64,000 nt of DNA, from assembly GCF_003049575.1 (NCBI RefSeq), contig NZ_PYWI01000003.1, positions 186,001 to 250,000 on the forward strand, read 5' to 3'. This document shows, piece after piece, positions 55,801-64,000 of the stretch. Under the pieces are notes generated by a model, which had not been told where the DNA came from, did no database searches, and worked only from the letters and a program-made list of their open reading frames with translations. Position 1 is the stretch's first letter, and each line of letters begins with the position of its first letter. The position numbers were made by a program, and so were the translations under genes. This DNA comes from Lysinibacillus parviboronicapiens. Lineage in GTDB: Bacteria > Bacillota > Bacilli > Bacillales_A > Planococcaceae.

Positions 55801-58116
55801 GTCTAATATGTTTCCTCTCGTCCCAGCATTATCATCACCTGTTGTAAGTGTATACTGATAGACAGTAAATGACGTATCGTCGATTTCATGCCCATCACCC
55901 AGTACATCAGTTAATAGTGCTCCATTAATATCTTTCTTATTAATATTCACTTTAACTTCCCAAGTGAATTCTTGATCTAAATAGTTGAATTCCCCTGATT
56001 TGCTACCATTATTTTGAGTTGTAGTGGTAGGTGTATAATCAGCTTCTTTCGTTATTTCATATGGCTCGTCACTAGTCCACTCAGCTGTAGCTGTATTGCC
56101 GTATCCACCATCTACAACAGAACCATCGTCTGCAATAGCAAAAGATGTTTTATAGGTAATTATCGCTGTTTGACCTTTGGCAATAGTACCACCTGTTAAA
56201 GTGAACCCTTTGCTTACATCGTGTTCATCGATAAGCGCAATCGTGTGCCCCGTCATATTACTTACAGTAATACCGTTAGCTCCACCAACAAGCGTATGCT
56301 TCCCTTTTTTATTAGCTGTTTCAAACGTATCGACGATTTTTAATCCGTTCATAGCTTTATTATCGGCCGTTACTGTTATCGTCCAAGTAATTTCTTTTGT
56401 GTCAAAGTTTACGGAACGTGATTTTGTTAAAATGTTTTCTGTCATTGTGTGAGGCGCTGTTTTTGTAATCGTTCCATTTGTCACTGTATTCGTTAACTTT
56501 TCGCCATTCCCAGTATAAAAATCTTTCTCGTAAAACGCATCATACGTAATTTTATAGGCTTCTGTTACTGGGTCATCAAAATTTAGCTCAAAGCCATCTG
56601 TCATCTTCTTGACGGAGTAATTACTAAATTCAATAGGCGTTCCAATTTCGTTGCCGTTTTCATCTACCTGCACTTTGTATACTATAATAGTATCTGTATC
56701 AATTTTATGTGAGCCTGGTAGGGTGTCTTTAATAACAGGGTTATCAATTTTCACTTCATTATAATTATATTTAATCTCCCATGAAGATTTATAGTTATTC
56801 CCTGTAATAAGACCTTTGGCAAGCGCATCACCGTATTTGATTTTCTGTGTCGCAACAGGCGATGTTTCTGAACTACCATTATTTAATGTGACCGTATTAT
56901 TGAAAGATTTTTCTCCCTCTGGATTAATCTCAATTACTTTTGTTTGATAGTTCACTTTATAAGCATATTTACCGTTTAATGAAATATCATCAAAATTAGC
57001 ATTTTCTAGGTAAGTGGGGTTTGCTGTATCCTCTTTATACCCATTTAAACCCATTTCATATTGCGTCACTTGTACAGAGCCTGGTACAACTTCATGCATT
57101 GCGCTATTGCTAACACTCGTATTATCCGTTAGAGTAGCACCATTTAAGTCCTTGCCAGCTCGGTTAACCCAAACTTCCCAATCGATGATTCTTTCGCCGT
57201 TTACAGATTGAACACCTTTACTTTCTTTTGAAATCTTCTGATTGCTTGTTGATGGAAGGAATGTAATTGTAACGGTTTCCTCTCCACCTTTCCCATCGGG
57301 AATAACTACTTCTTGCTCTAAGCTATCACCTTGTAGATTAAAGCCTGATTCAAATGTGGCAATAAGCTTTACATCACTACCTATTAAATTTGGATCCGTA
57401 ATGGTTTCATCTAATTTAACAGTGACTGTTTGACCAACTGTTGCGTAAGAAAACGCTGGATTATTTGGACCTGCTGCCTTAAATCCCTGGAAGTTTTTTT
57501 GGTAGTCTATAATAGACGCTGGTAAATTAAACGTAAAGTAATCTCCCGCTGCATGCGTATTCTCTAAGTTTGCTGTAAATGTGAATGTAATAGTTCCTGT
57601 TTGACCTTGTTGGAGTTCTTTGTCATAAGATGGTGCTGTGACTTTTTCTCCATCAATTAGCATTTCAAAATCTACTGCTGTTACAGGGATTTCTTGCGGT
57701 ACACCAGCATTCTCGATTGCCGGCACATCTGTAGGTTTTGGTAAAACTGCATCATTATCCACACCCTCTGTCGGTGGGTCGTTCGCTTCTGTTACAGTGT
57801 CCTCTCCCTCAGTTGTTGCTTCACCATTACCATTTGTCTCAGGATCAGTTGAAGTTAAATCATCCGGCTTTTCTGGTGTTTGTTCACCTGTAGCCCCTTC
57901 TTCCACTGTCCCTTCACTCGTACTAGTACCTTCAGTGGTAGTAGTAGGTGCAGGTGCTCCACTTTCTGGTGTTGCTGTTGGTGTTTCTTCAGGATTTTGT
58001 ACCGGATCAGTTGTTGCTGGAGGAGGATTTAGTTCGTCCGCAAACACTGCAATCGGCGATAGCACGGTTTGGAACACGAGCAACAATGTAATGATTGCTA
58101 AATTTAATTTTTTCAT
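52840..58116 (-). CDS. Large sortase-anchored Cna-type adhesin, 1758 residues
   Basis: A cell-wall surface protein. Order: signal peptide (1-26, ending VFA), a Thr/Pro/Glu-rich acidic stalk (27-150), several collagen-binding/Cna A-like modules (about 150-1020; recurring W-x-I/V-x-VN and LTDTL words), one CnaB domain (about 1030-1115, with KLQKVG and SEVAAPNGY), five short repeats with paired cysteines (Cys1122/1199, 1209/1281, 1291/1363, 1373/1448, 1458/1535), a PDPEKPVDPSKPT repeat stalk (about 1547-1640), then LPQTD at 1724-1728, a membrane helix and RRRT tail. Cysteines occur nowhere else. The neighbouring sortase is the likely anchoring enzyme. GGAGAG precedes ATG 58116, and the leader is long and structured. 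Confidence 0.92.
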   Translation of the reverse strand: MKKLNLAIITLLLVFQTVLSPIAVFADELNPPPATTDPVQNPEETPTATPESGAPAPTTTTEGTSTSEGTVEEGATGEQTPEKPDDLTSTDPETNGNGEATTEGEDTVTEANDPPTEGVDNDAVLPKPTDVPAIENAGVPQEIPVTAVDFEMLIDGEKVTAPSYDKELQQGQTGTITFTFTANLENTHAAGDYFTFNLPASIIDYQKNFQGFKAAGPNNPAFSYATVGQTVTVKLDETITDPNLIGSDVKLIATFESGFNLQGDSLEQEVVIPDGKGGEETVTITFLPSTSNQKISKESKGVQSVNGERIIDWEVWVNRAGKDLNGATLTDNTSVSNSAMHEVVPGSVQVTQYEMGLNGYKEDTANPTYLENANFDDISLNGKYAYKVNYQTKVIEINPEGEKSFNNTVTLNNGSSETSPVATQKIKYGDALAKGLITGNNYKSSWEIKYNYNEVKIDNPVIKDTLPGSHKIDTDTIIVYKVQVDENGNEIGTPIEFSNYSVKKMTDGFELNFDDPVTEAYKITYDAFYEKDFYTGNGEKLTNTVTNGTITKTAPHTMTENILTKSRSVNFDTKEITWTITVTADNKAMNGLKIVDTFETANKKGKHTLVGGANGITVSNMTGHTIALIDEHDVSKGFTLTGGTIAKGQTAIITYKTSFAIADDGSVVDGGYGNTATAEWTSDEPYEITKEADYTPTTTTQNNGSKSGEFNYLDQEFTWEVKVNINKKDINGALLTDVLGDGHEIDDTSFTVYQYTLTTGDDNAGTRGNILDPSKYDLTVAQDNKSYTLRFKNLDAATNNNVYLIEYKTKDSNHILGIESNNANEKGDTYTNTATFKTLGETKTYELTASVKVDVANNLLLKNITSAGNNSNQTITWKIDVNKSHSTLKNVVLTDTPSGNLILIPDSIQIRPYVLNATGISEGSSSTWKSPSEFGVTVDYDKVTGGFSLNFGDLTKKGYQVQYKTIGLGQKGQEFSNSAKITFNDATSKNQETGSDKQNAFSFSSSDTDFQLTKGNAKLQKVGLNPATGEKHALAGVEFELTKKVGSNVYVIAKAIADADGYFEFNSINYGTYYVSEVAAPNGYSKMDDQQFKLDATTDSIVVPDKVTEVENVKIVNSGEMCPNFTLTIKDVDGELVVNKEITLQDEKGNVKFTGTTTSEGKVIIPREGSKSVKAGAYKVFDGTEELGYVTVKYGMNECQAELQPTNSCTQFTITLKDKDDNPRTNVAVTLKDKAGKVIISTTTDEHGKFKVLPNTPSGKYDLYEGKQFLSEVVVSYKNGCETEVKQAPTCPVFTLTVNDVDGKPREGVTVTIKNVDTNTNITQTINPTDQEGKVKITNLEPGKYVVYDGAKIVGGFTVTTDCEATVQPVPACPQFTLTVKDENGHVRANVNNISIKDTTGATIVTNKTTNELGQINIPSTDIPSGEYNVYQGELFIGQITVQYSVNCEAEIVAAPTCPSFTLTVQTEFGTPLVNAKITIKDAANNSVKDANNNEILTTSVAGTIVLPNKTIKQGTYRVYEGSRLIGSFTVKGTCSALVKPTSTGGGGGWTPDPEKPVDPSKPTPDPEKPVDPSKPTPDPEKPVDPSKPTPDPEKPVDPNKPTPDPEKPVNPENPTPEPEKPVNPENPSTNPEESVDPEKQVTPGKPQTSKPSVQDIIDQGKNLPPYNPSTATKDTLDEYKDFLNKFNNLSKEDQAVVAQSLDIDKIKATAKQLEAQLNTKGKLPQTDGADQKVLTLIGLLLVLGAVYFLRRRTAGMK
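53230..53466 (-). repeat. 39-bp coding repeats of the PDPEKP stalk
   Basis: Tandem 39-bp units encode the 13-residue repeat PDPEKPVDPSKPT with small changes (NKPT, NPENPT) toward the C-terminus. Copy number is likely to vary by slippage, changing stalk length. Confidence 0.9.
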
Positions 58117-58394
58117 GTTTCTCTCCTTTTTAAGTTCAGAGAGCTACCTGTTGATGTTTGTGACGACGTTGCATCCTTTCTGAATCTAGGAAAGGTATGC
58201 TACAAACAATAGGTTTGTCTCTCTTCCCTTCAAATACTCGTCGTCCTTGCGGATACATCAAAAACAGTCCTATACGCGGTAGACTATCATGGTGACTTTT
58301 TATGCTGTATATAGGCAGTTGCATGTATCCAAATTAACTGGTGTGACGCCAAAATAATGGGCCTCACCCCCTTTTAGATTTTAGATACATTATA
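58117..58394 (-). promoter_or_regulatory. Structured 5' leader and promoter of the adhesin gene
   Basis: A -10 element TATAAT lies at 58389-58394 on the minus strand, so the leader is about 265 bases. It can form, from the 5' end: GGTGA-GCC/GGC-TCACACC (58340-58370), an 8-bp stem GGATACAT/ATGTATCC (58251-58258 with 58323-58330) enclosing CCTATA/TATAGG (58269-58274 with 58310-58315), and GACGACG/CGTCGTC (58162-58168 with 58239-58245) enclosing two hairpins (58171-58200 and 58202-58218). I recognise no known riboswitch class. No clear -35 is visible. Confidence 0.5.
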
Positions 58395-58494
58395 GAAAAC
58401 GGCACTGAACAAATTCTAAACAATTCCACTTTTTCATTAATAAATTCCTATAGTAATTTGTAATACTTCTATTCGCTATGTATTTATATAATAC
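58395..58494. other. AT-rich spacer upstream of adhesin promoter
   Basis: No gene. Together with the adjoining terminator it completes the 500-bp gap between the adhesin and ywfO. Confidence 0.4.
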
Positions 58495-58542
58495 AAAAAG
58501 CACTACATCAGTACTCAAAATGAGTATGATTAGTGCTTTTTT
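58495..58542. terminator. Bidirectional terminator after ywfO
   Basis: AAAAAGCACTA and TAGTGCTTTTT arms with inner ATC/GAT and TACTC/GAGTA pairing. It ends the ywfO transcript on the minus strand. Confidence 0.88.
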
Positions 58543-58631
58543 GTTACTTTTGTATGAGCGAAAGTTTAGTTCCCTACATGTACTATACATTCTTTATTCA
58601 TTAAAACTTTTTTTGGCGATTACAAATTATG

Positions 58632-59936
58632 TCATCGTCCTTGTAATAGTGTTAGTATTTGTTTCTTCACAATCGAATGCGTACTGCTATCTTCTAAAAA
58701 ATCGCGGGGAAAGTATACTTTATGGTCGCGCTTCATACGCCCAGAAATAGAATCAACAATTATGGATTCTCGTGATAGTTCACGTAATTCTCCATTTTTC
58801 ATTTCCAGAAAAATAGGGACACGTACTTCTTCCTCTCCTGGTCGATAAAAGTCATAAGGTAAATCAGCGGTTGTATCATGTACAAGGTAGTATTCGGGAT
58901 TTAAGTCCGCTTGCTTAAATAACTCTTGTAATTTTTGATATTTTTCCAGTTCCACACCCGGATCTAAGTCAATGTATTGAAAAAGCTTTCGATTGACAAA
59001 ACGACGACTTAAGTCACTTAAAATAGCATCTTCCTCTTGCATCCACAATTGAAAATACGTAAAAAGAATACTTTCATCTAAGGCTAAATAATCCTCTAAC
59101 GTTATTGTGTTACGGAAGAAAGCTAAAAAGTGCGTAGGTTCGTGCTTAAATTTGTAGCCTACCATACTTAATTGCTTAGCTCTTTTTAAAATATTATTTA
59201 AAATGACCTCCGCACTGCGTGATACAGGGTGGAAATAAATTTGTAAGTACATTTGATAGCGACTCATAATATAATCCTCTACCGCATGCATACCGGTTGC
59301 CTTAATCACTACCTGATTTTTGCGTGGACGCATGACCCGTAAAATACGCTCCATATCGAAATGTCCGTAGCTCACTCCTGTAAAATAGGCATCTCGTTGT
59401 AAATAATCCATTCGATCAGCATCAATTTGGCTAGAAATTAAACTCACAACTTGCTTATTTGGATAAGTTTTTTCAATTACTTGTGATACTTTCTCTGGAA
59501 AATCCCCTGCAACTTTTTTTAGTACGGCATTGACTTCTGTATCACCAAGTAATATTTGTCTTGTAAAAAATTCATGATCTAGCTCAAATACATTTTCGAA
59601 GGCGTGTGAAAAAGGACCATGCCCTAAATCATGTAAAAGGGCTGCACAAAGCACAAGCAATCGCTCGCTCTCATCCCAATCTGGGCGACCTGTAAAAATA
59701 TCATCAACAATGCGGCGCACAATTTCATAAACACCCAGTGAATGACTAAAACGGCTATGCTCTGCTCCATGAAAAACTAAAAACGTTGTACCGAGCTGAC
59801 GAATTCTGCGCAATCGTTGAAATTCTCTTGTACCGACTAGATCCCAAATCACTTGGTCTCGTACGTGTACATAACGATGAACTGGATCCTTGAATACTTT
59901 CTCTTCTTGCAACTTTGCGTTAGCATATTGTGTCAT
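58632..59936 (-). CDS. ywfO: HD-domain phosphohydrolase (YwfO-like)
   Basis: A 434-residue metal-dependent HD hydrolase related to dNTP triphosphohydrolases. The HD motif is seen in HSRFSHSLGVYEI and ALLHDLGHGPFSHAFE, and a further aspartate in SSQIDADRMDYLQRDA. B. subtilis YwfO is the homologue. ATG 59936 follows GGGGGTG and gives the family start MTQYANAKL; the frame is open to 60002. It likely degrades nucleotides, but the substrate is unproven. Confidence 0.92.
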   Translation of the reverse strand: MTQYANAKLQEEKVFKDPVHRYVHVRDQVIWDLVGTREFQRLRRIRQLGTTFLVFHGAEHSRFSHSLGVYEIVRRIVDDIFTGRPDWDESERLLVLCAALLHDLGHGPFSHAFENVFELDHEFFTRQILLGDTEVNAVLKKVAGDFPEKVSQVIEKTYPNKQVVSLISSQIDADRMDYLQRDAYFTGVSYGHFDMERILRVMRPRKNQVVIKATGMHAVEDYIMSRYQMYLQIYFHPVSRSAEVILNNILKRAKQLSMVGYKFKHEPTHFLAFFRNTITLEDYLALDESILFTYFQLWMQEEDAILSDLSRRFVNRKLFQYIDLDPGVELEKYQKLQELFKQADLNPEYYLVHDTTADLPYDFYRPGEEEVRVPIFLEMKNGELRELSRESIIVDSISGRMKRDHKVYFPRDFLEDSSTHSIVKKQILTLLQGR

Positions 59937-60144
59937 TTGTACAGCACCCCCATTTCGTATTTCTTCTATTATATGCAATACTTGTAGGACTAGCATATAC
60001 ATTACTCTGTAATTATAGCGACTATCAACCTAATTCAACGTATTATTGACGTAACCTAGGTTTCAATCGGCCTCATAGGAAAGCCTAGTACATCAAAATA
60101 TGAGAGATAAGGACTTTATTAAGAATTATCTTGTCATCAATACA

Positions 60145-60178
60145 CAAAAAACTACCTTCAACGATGTGAAGATAGCCT
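60145..60178 (-). terminator. Terminator after the DUF1450 gene
   Basis: ACTACCTTCA pairs with TGAAGATAG (one mismatch); TTTTTT follows on the minus strand. Confidence 0.75.
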
Positions 60179-60182
60179 TTTA

Positions 60183-60413
60183 TTACTTACTTTTCAATTT
60201 CGCTAGAACTTTTTCCATTAGCTCTTCTTCAGTGAGTGCAGCAACAGGGCGACTATTTACAAAGGTAAATGTTTTTTTACGACCTGGGCCACAATAAGAA
60301 TGACAGCCAATTTCGATGGTTGCATCAGGATCGATTTCCTTTAATTTTGGAATTAACGTTTTTAAGTTAACGGCCTGACATTCATCGCAAACTTTAAATT
60401 CGTTTGCCATTTT
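60183..60413 (-). CDS. DUF1450 protein (YuzB-like), four cysteines
   Basis: A 76-residue protein beginning [19 protein letters not shown], with CDEC and [12 protein letters not shown]. The four conserved cysteines suggest a metal or iron-sulfur site; function is unknown. I choose ATG 60413 because it matches the family start and has AAAGGG upstream, rather than the frame limit at 60446. Confidence 0.85.
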   Translation of the reverse strand, partial: KMANEFKVCDECQAVNLKTLIPKLKEIDPDATIEIGCHSYCGPGRKKTFTFVNSRPVAALTEEELMEKVLAKLKSK

Positions 60414-60645
60414 GTCAACAACCCTTTCTATATAGTATTTTTTCAATAATAAACGACTCTAATGTACGTATGACATTCACATATTTAAGTATGTAGCATA
60501 CACACAAACCTACAACGGGTATTGTATCGCACTTTTCACCTTGTATTCAAGCATAATTCCTTCCACATAGATGAATAAAAGGTTAAAAGATTGGTCATGC
60601 TAGACATAAATAAGTAGTACCAAATTAAGGTGGGAGGTTTTTTAA

Positions 60646-61293
60646 ATGAGTAAAGTAAGACAAGATGCTTGGTTAGAAGAGAATGATGAATTATTGGCAG
60701 AGGCGGTAATCCGTCATGTCACGGAAGGTAGTACACAGTTAAATGCCTTTGAAGAAGCTGGTGACGCACTGAACCGTACTGCTGCTGCATGTGGTTTCCG
60801 TTGGAATGCTGTTGTTCGGAAGACTTATGAGGAACAATTAGCTGAAGCAAAAAAAGAGAGAAAAGAGAGAATGCGAGTATTAGGTGCTCCTGCAAGACGC
60901 CGTACATCTAATATTTTTGCAGTAAGTGGTAGTCATACAGAAAGCAAGTCAATTCCACTGTCTGCACTATCTCTTGATATTGTTATAGCGTACTTACTAC
61001 GTTTACAACATTCTGGTGAAATAGGTAATGAGTCTTCGAAATGGCGACAACTTGTCCACGTAACATCTGAGAAAAATAAAAAACTAGAGAAGACAATTAC
61101 ACAGTTGGAAGAAGAAAACAGATCTATTCGTAGAGATTATGAGCAATTTGTGCAAATTATGAACCGTGCTAGACGACTTGTAACACTAGATGAAGAGGAA
61201 GAATATATTGCTCCTGTTTTTAAAATGGAGAAAAACGGCAATCTAGTTACTAGCAGTCCGTATCAAAATGAAAACGGCGATGTGCTAAGTTAG
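60646..61293 (+). CDS. rsfA: RsfA-family prespore transcription factor
   Basis: A 215-residue protein with an N-terminal Myb/SANT-like helix-turn-helix ([18 protein letters not shown], then [18 protein letters not shown]) and a C-terminal coiled coil (about 140-180: [20 protein letters not shown]). In B. subtilis RsfA modulates sigma-F-dependent genes in the forespore. GGTGGGAGG precedes the ATG. Its presence fits a spore former, which makes the damaged spo0F notable. The stop codon lies inside the loop of its own terminator. Confidence 0.9.
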   Translation: MSKVRQDAWLEENDELLAEAVIRHVTEGSTQLNAFEEAGDALNRTAAACGFRWNAVVRKTYEEQLAEAKKERKERMRVLGAPARRRTSNIFAVSGSHTESKSIPLSALSLDIVIAYLLRLQHSGEIGNESSKWRQLVHVTSEKNKKLEKTITQLEEENRSIRRDYEQFVQIMNRARRLVTLDEEEEYIAPVFKMEKNGNLVTSSPYQNENGDVLS

Positions 61294-61310
61294 CAGCATC
61301 GCCTTTTTTT
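61276..61310 (+). terminator. Terminator overlapping the rsfA stop
   Basis: GGCGATG (61276-61282) pairs with CATCGCC (61297-61303), followed by seven T. The rsfA stop codon (61291-61293) is in the loop. Confidence 0.88.
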
Positions 61311-61334
61311 ATGGATGACAAGCTAGTTTAAAAT

Positions 61335-62168
61335 TTACTTTGGTTCTAGCATTTTTGCATTTCGTTGTAAAACACGTTGTAAATAAAATGAATATAACGT
61401 TAATTCCTCATCATGGAAGGGTTCCATATGAACTTCGTGGGCTAAATCGTGAAGTATTTGCTGTAAGCGAATAACAACAGCGTCAACTGTTAATGAAGCA
61501 TCTACGAGTTCGCTTAAGGAGGCCATAACTGATGGCACAATTTGTGGATACGCAAACTTTGTTTCCTCTCCCTGTAAGCTGACCTCATAAAAATCGCGAA
61601 TAAGGGCCGCTCGTTTTGCACCGCTTCCTTCAATACATAAATAAATTTGTACGGCTACGCCTTGGCGTAAGCGTCTCTGTGAGATTCCGGCAAATTTCTT
61701 CCCTTGAATACTTAAATCATAGGAACCTGGGCAATAGGAGCCCACAATTTCATAGGCTTCAATTTTATCCGCAGCTTCAGGAAATAATGCCTTTACAAGA
61801 GCTACCATGACATCATAGCCAGCATCAATGCTCAGTGCTTCTGTTTGTTCGGATAAAACAATTGAAATATTAAGGACACCTGTATCAAGAGCAACTGCTA
61901 GACCACCAGAATTACGGACTATCGGATGATAGCCACGAGCCTCCAGCACTTTCATGCCTTGTTGCACATATGGCAAACGATGATCTTGAATCCCTAGCAC
62001 AACTGCCGCATCATGTACCCATGTTCGTATAGTTGGTGGGGATTGAAGTTGGCCCACTAGTTGACATAAAGTATCATCTGTTGCAAAAGATTCAAGGGGC
62101 GAGTTATATTTCATGCTGATAGATTGATCATAAAAACGCCAAATCGGTTGTTGTAAAAATCTGTTCAT
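61335..62168 (-). CDS. lipL: Octanoyl-[GcvH]:protein N-octanoyltransferase LipL
   Basis: A 277-residue lipoate/octanoate ligase-fold enzyme that moves octanoyl groups from GcvH to E2 subunits of 2-oxoacid dehydrogenases via an acyl-thioester. The catalytic Cys146 lies in VGSYCPGSYDLS, and KKFAGISQRR holds the lysine region of the family. VRNSGGLAVALD is the lipoyl-binding loop. B. subtilis LipL is YwfL, in the same neighbourhood. ATG 62168 is preceded by GGAG. Confidence 0.92.
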   Translation of the reverse strand: MNRFLQQPIWRFYDQSISMKYNSPLESFATDDTLCQLVGQLQSPPTIRTWVHDAAVVLGIQDHRLPYVQQGMKVLEARGYHPIVRNSGGLAVALDTGVLNISIVLSEQTEALSIDAGYDVMVALVKALFPEAADKIEAYEIVGSYCPGSYDLSIQGKKFAGISQRRLRQGVAVQIYLCIEGSGAKRAALIRDFYEVSLQGEETKFAYPQIVPSVMASLSELVDASLTVDAVVIRLQQILHDLAHEVHMEPFHDEELTLYSFYLQRVLQRNAKMLEPK

Positions 62169-62326
62169 TTACTAGAGCTCCTCTATTTACATCTCTTCTC
62201 TTTAGCATACATTATCTATTGAAGGTGTCAAATTGGTGAAATCACTATCATGAACTTAGGGATTTAGAGCAAACTATGATAAACTAAATGTGAATGATTT
62301 TCATTTATAAAGGAGTGTTTTGAATA

Positions 62327-63076
62327 ATGAATGAAGCAGCAATTACTTTAGATGGTTGGTACGCTTTACACGATTTCCGCTCAATTGACTGGGCTTCATG
62401 GAAACTAGTTTCTGTTGAAGAACGTCAAGCAGCAGTCGAAGAATTTATTGCTTATTTAGACAAATTGAATGAAGCAGACGTTGCTAAAACAGGCGCTCAT
62501 GCATTTTACGCAATTGTAGGTCAAAAAGCTGACTTTATGATTATGACATTACGTGAAACAATGGACGAGCTACAAGAGATTGAAGCTGAATTTAACAAAT
62601 TAGCAATTGCTGATTTTACAATTCCTACATATTCTTATGTATCTGTTGTGGAGCTTTCCAACTATTTAGCTGGCGATTCAGATGAAGACCCATACCAAAA
62701 TCCACATGTACGCGCACGCTTATACCCTGAACTTCCACGTGCTAACTATGTCTGCTTCTATCCAATGGACAAGCGTCGTCAGGGCGATGATAACTGGTAT
62801 ATGCTTTCAATGGACGATCGCAAATCGTTAATGCGTTCTCACGGTATGATTGGCCGTGGCTATGCTGGTAAGGTGAAACAAATTATTACTGGTTCTGTTG
62901 GTTTCGACGATCACGAATGGGGCGTAACATTATTCGCAGACGACGTATTACAATTTAAAAAATTAGTCTATGAAATGCGCTTTGATGAAGTTTCAGCTCG
63001 CTATGGTGAATTCGGTGCATTCTTCGTTGGTAACTTACTTGATAACGAAAAATTAGTGAAATTCTTAACAGTATAA
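62327..63076 (+). CDS. hemQ: Coproheme decarboxylase HemQ
   Basis: A 249-residue chlorite dismutase-family protein without chlorite activity; it converts coproheme to heme b in the coproporphyrin-dependent pathway of Gram-positive bacteria. The proximal ligand is His172 in [13 protein letters not shown]; the family motifs [11 protein letters not shown] and [20 protein letters not shown] are present, including the tyrosine next to the substrate in the latter. It acts with peroxide and is essential for aerobic heme synthesis in related species. B. subtilis YwfI is the homologue. GGAG precedes the ATG. Confidence 0.95.
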   Translation: MNEAAITLDGWYALHDFRSIDWASWKLVSVEERQAAVEEFIAYLDKLNEADVAKTGAHAFYAIVGQKADFMIMTLRETMDELQEIEAEFNKLAIADFTIPTYSYVSVVELSNYLAGDSDEDPYQNPHVRARLYPELPRANYVCFYPMDKRRQGDDNWYMLSMDDRKSLMRSHGMIGRGYAGKVKQIITGSVGFDDHEWGVTLFADDVLQFKKLVYEMRFDEVSARYGEFGAFFVGNLLDNEKLVKFLTV

Positions 63077-63194
63077 TTAGAAAAATACATGCTTGTCGAA
63101 AAGAACGTCATGTCTTTGTGCAACTCATTCTTATGTAATTGCCGTGAGCGTTAATAGAGACATTGAACGTGCCTGTGCGACAATATTGCAAATG

Positions 63195-63226
63195 AAAAAG
63201 TGAGTCCAGATAACTGGACTCACTTT
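63195..63226. terminator. Bidirectional terminator between hemQ and small membrane gene
   Basis: AAAGTGAGTCCAG (63197-63209) and its inverse at 63214-63226, perfect 13-bp stem with a 4-base loop. Confidence 0.88.
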
Positions 63227-63234
63227 ATTTAGCT

Positions 63235-63417
63235 TTAGGCTTCATTCTCCTCGCCGTTCTCCGATTCTAAAATTAAAATAATTGTATGAATAAAAAATCC
63301 CGTAAGTACCATAAGAATAATTAAATACCAATTATATGGCTGATGATAGTACTCCGCTATTCCAATAGCCAAGAATGCACTTACGAAAATTGCTACAAAC
63401 ATACCAAAAATACGCAT
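63235..63417 (-). CDS. Small membrane protein (paralogue 1), 60 residues
   Basis: Two hydrophobic segments separated by YYHQPYNWYL, with an acidic tail ending ENGEENEA. The motif HQPYNWYLIILMVLTGFFIH, then TIILILE, is shared with the protein encoded at 63640-63810. GGAG precedes ATG 63417. Function unknown; tandem duplicates of two-helix membrane proteins. Confidence 0.75.
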   Translation of the reverse strand: MRIFGMFVAIFVSAFLAIGIAEYYHQPYNWYLIILMVLTGFFIHTIILILESENGEENEA

Positions 63418-63530
63418 TGTAACACTCCTTCATGAAAGCAAAGATAACTTTCCACATTAGTATGTCACAATTCTTTTTCAATATACTTGCGAAGTTTAAG
63501 TATCGTTAACTTTAAGCACATAAAAACAAC

Positions 63531-63565
63531 AAAAAAGGCCATCCCTCTACGATGGCACTTTTTTG
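63531..63565. terminator. Bidirectional terminator between paralogous small membrane genes
   Basis: AAAAAGGCCATC and GATGGCACTTTTT arms (two-base offset) with T-runs on both strands. Confidence 0.8.
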
Positions 63566-63639
63566 CTTTGTTGATGTTAATACCCAAGAGACACAGTCTC
63601 AACAATAACGACCTCAATCGCTTGCCTACAGCGAGTCTT

Positions 63640-63810
63640 TCATGAGCTTTCGTCTTCTACTTTCAAAATTAAGATAATCGTATTAATGAAAAAACCCACG
63701 ATAATGATTAAAATGAATAGATACCAATGGAGTGGCTGACCGTAAAAACTACCTAGCAAAAATGCCAGCACTGCACTTAATAAAATACCAACCCATACAC
63801 CAATCCCCAT
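63640..63810 (-). CDS. Small membrane protein (paralogue 2), 56 residues
   Basis: From ATG 63810, with AGGTGAC upstream, the minus strand encodes MGIGVWVGILLSAVLAFLLG, then GQPLHWYLFILIIIVGFFIN and TIILILKVEDESS. It shares QPxxWYLxIL and GFFIxTIILIL with the 63235-63417 protein. Each gene has its own ribosome site and a terminator lies between them. Function unknown. Confidence 0.7.
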   Translation of the reverse strand: MGIGVWVGILLSAVLAFLLGSFYGQPLHWYLFILIIIVGFFINTIILILKVEDESS

Positions 63811-64000
63811 CTCTTGTCACCTCACATGTATGCAATACACATGCAAATTATCTATCTCAGGTTCCCCCAAAATCTACTTACCCTATATTTACCCAAGTTT
63901 TTTTTAAAAAAAATCTCTTACTGTCGACATCTCTAGCCTGTATGCAGACTACTCATTCATACTAATATATGCTTAATATTTTCAAAACGTGAATTTCTTT
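63811..64000. other. Right end of window, no gene seen
   Basis: AT-rich sequence, including a run of T and A near 63900. No reading frame with a ribosome site. Confidence 0.4.

Noticed and set aside
58117-58394. Known riboswitch (c-di-GMP, c-di-AMP, T-box) in the adhesin leader
   Set aside because: None of the conserved core sequences of these classes could be found.

Overview
The window looks like chromosomal DNA of a low-GC, spore-forming Gram-positive of the Bacillaceae/Planococcaceae, most probably Lysinibacillus or a close relative. This is an inference from gene content, gene order and protein sequence. The backbone keeps the order seen in Bacillus subtilis: rho, glpX, murA, transaldolase, fbaA, spo0F, DUF2529 gene, pyrG, rpoE, then fadF, argS, ywiB, speB, pbpG, ywhD, ywhB, ywfO, rsfA, lipL and hemQ. 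Most genes lie on the minus strand.

Layout. (1) 1-4.8 kb: an iron/siderophore module (FecE-type ATPase, ABC exporter, and an AraC regulator fused in frame to a siderophore-binding lipoprotein) with two strong Fur boxes, placed directly after rho. (2) 4.9-15.2 kb: conserved housekeeping block. spo0F carries a 2-base frameshift, a 114-bp tandem repeat lies between spo0F and fbaA, a 303-bp inverted-repeat element abuts pyrG, and pyrG has a GGGC start and attenuator like the CTP-controlled one of B. subtilis. (3) 15.6-27.1 kb: acyl-CoA catabolism (IcmF, TetR regulator, two acyl-CoA dehydrogenases, 3-hydroxyacyl-CoA dehydrogenase, thiolase, FadF). (4) 27.3-31.3 kb: a cobalamin riboswitch controlling btuF (internally deleted), btuC, btuD-cbiZ and a cobalamin adenosyltransferase, which would supply the cofactor of IcmF. 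(5) 31.4-35 kb: MerR regulator, acyl-CoA ligase and a large acyl-CoA dehydrogenase, with a LiuR-like operator. (6) 35.2-37.3 kb: argS and ywiB.

(7) 37.3-44.3 kb: an AT-rich accessory segment of small unknown genes, a divergent HTH pair with palindromic operators, an ABC ATPase remnant, two secreted proteins with related C-terminal domains, and debris resembling phage genes. No integrase or complete prophage is visible. (8) 44.4-50.5 kb: frameshifted threonine dehydratase plus RidA, agmatinase, a class A PBP, YwhD and a tautomerase. (9) 50.7-58.4 kb: a class A sortase converging on a 1758-residue sortable adhesin. A dead IS3-family element has landed exactly in the loop of their shared bidirectional terminator, and the adhesin mRNA has a long structured leader. 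(10) 58.6-64 kb: HD phosphohydrolase, DUF1450 protein, RsfA, LipL, HemQ and two related small membrane proteins.

Several genes (spo0F, threonine dehydratase, the transposase, one hypothetical gene) are broken by 1-2 base deletions. These may be real decay or assembly errors, and nothing in the sequence alone decides between them.
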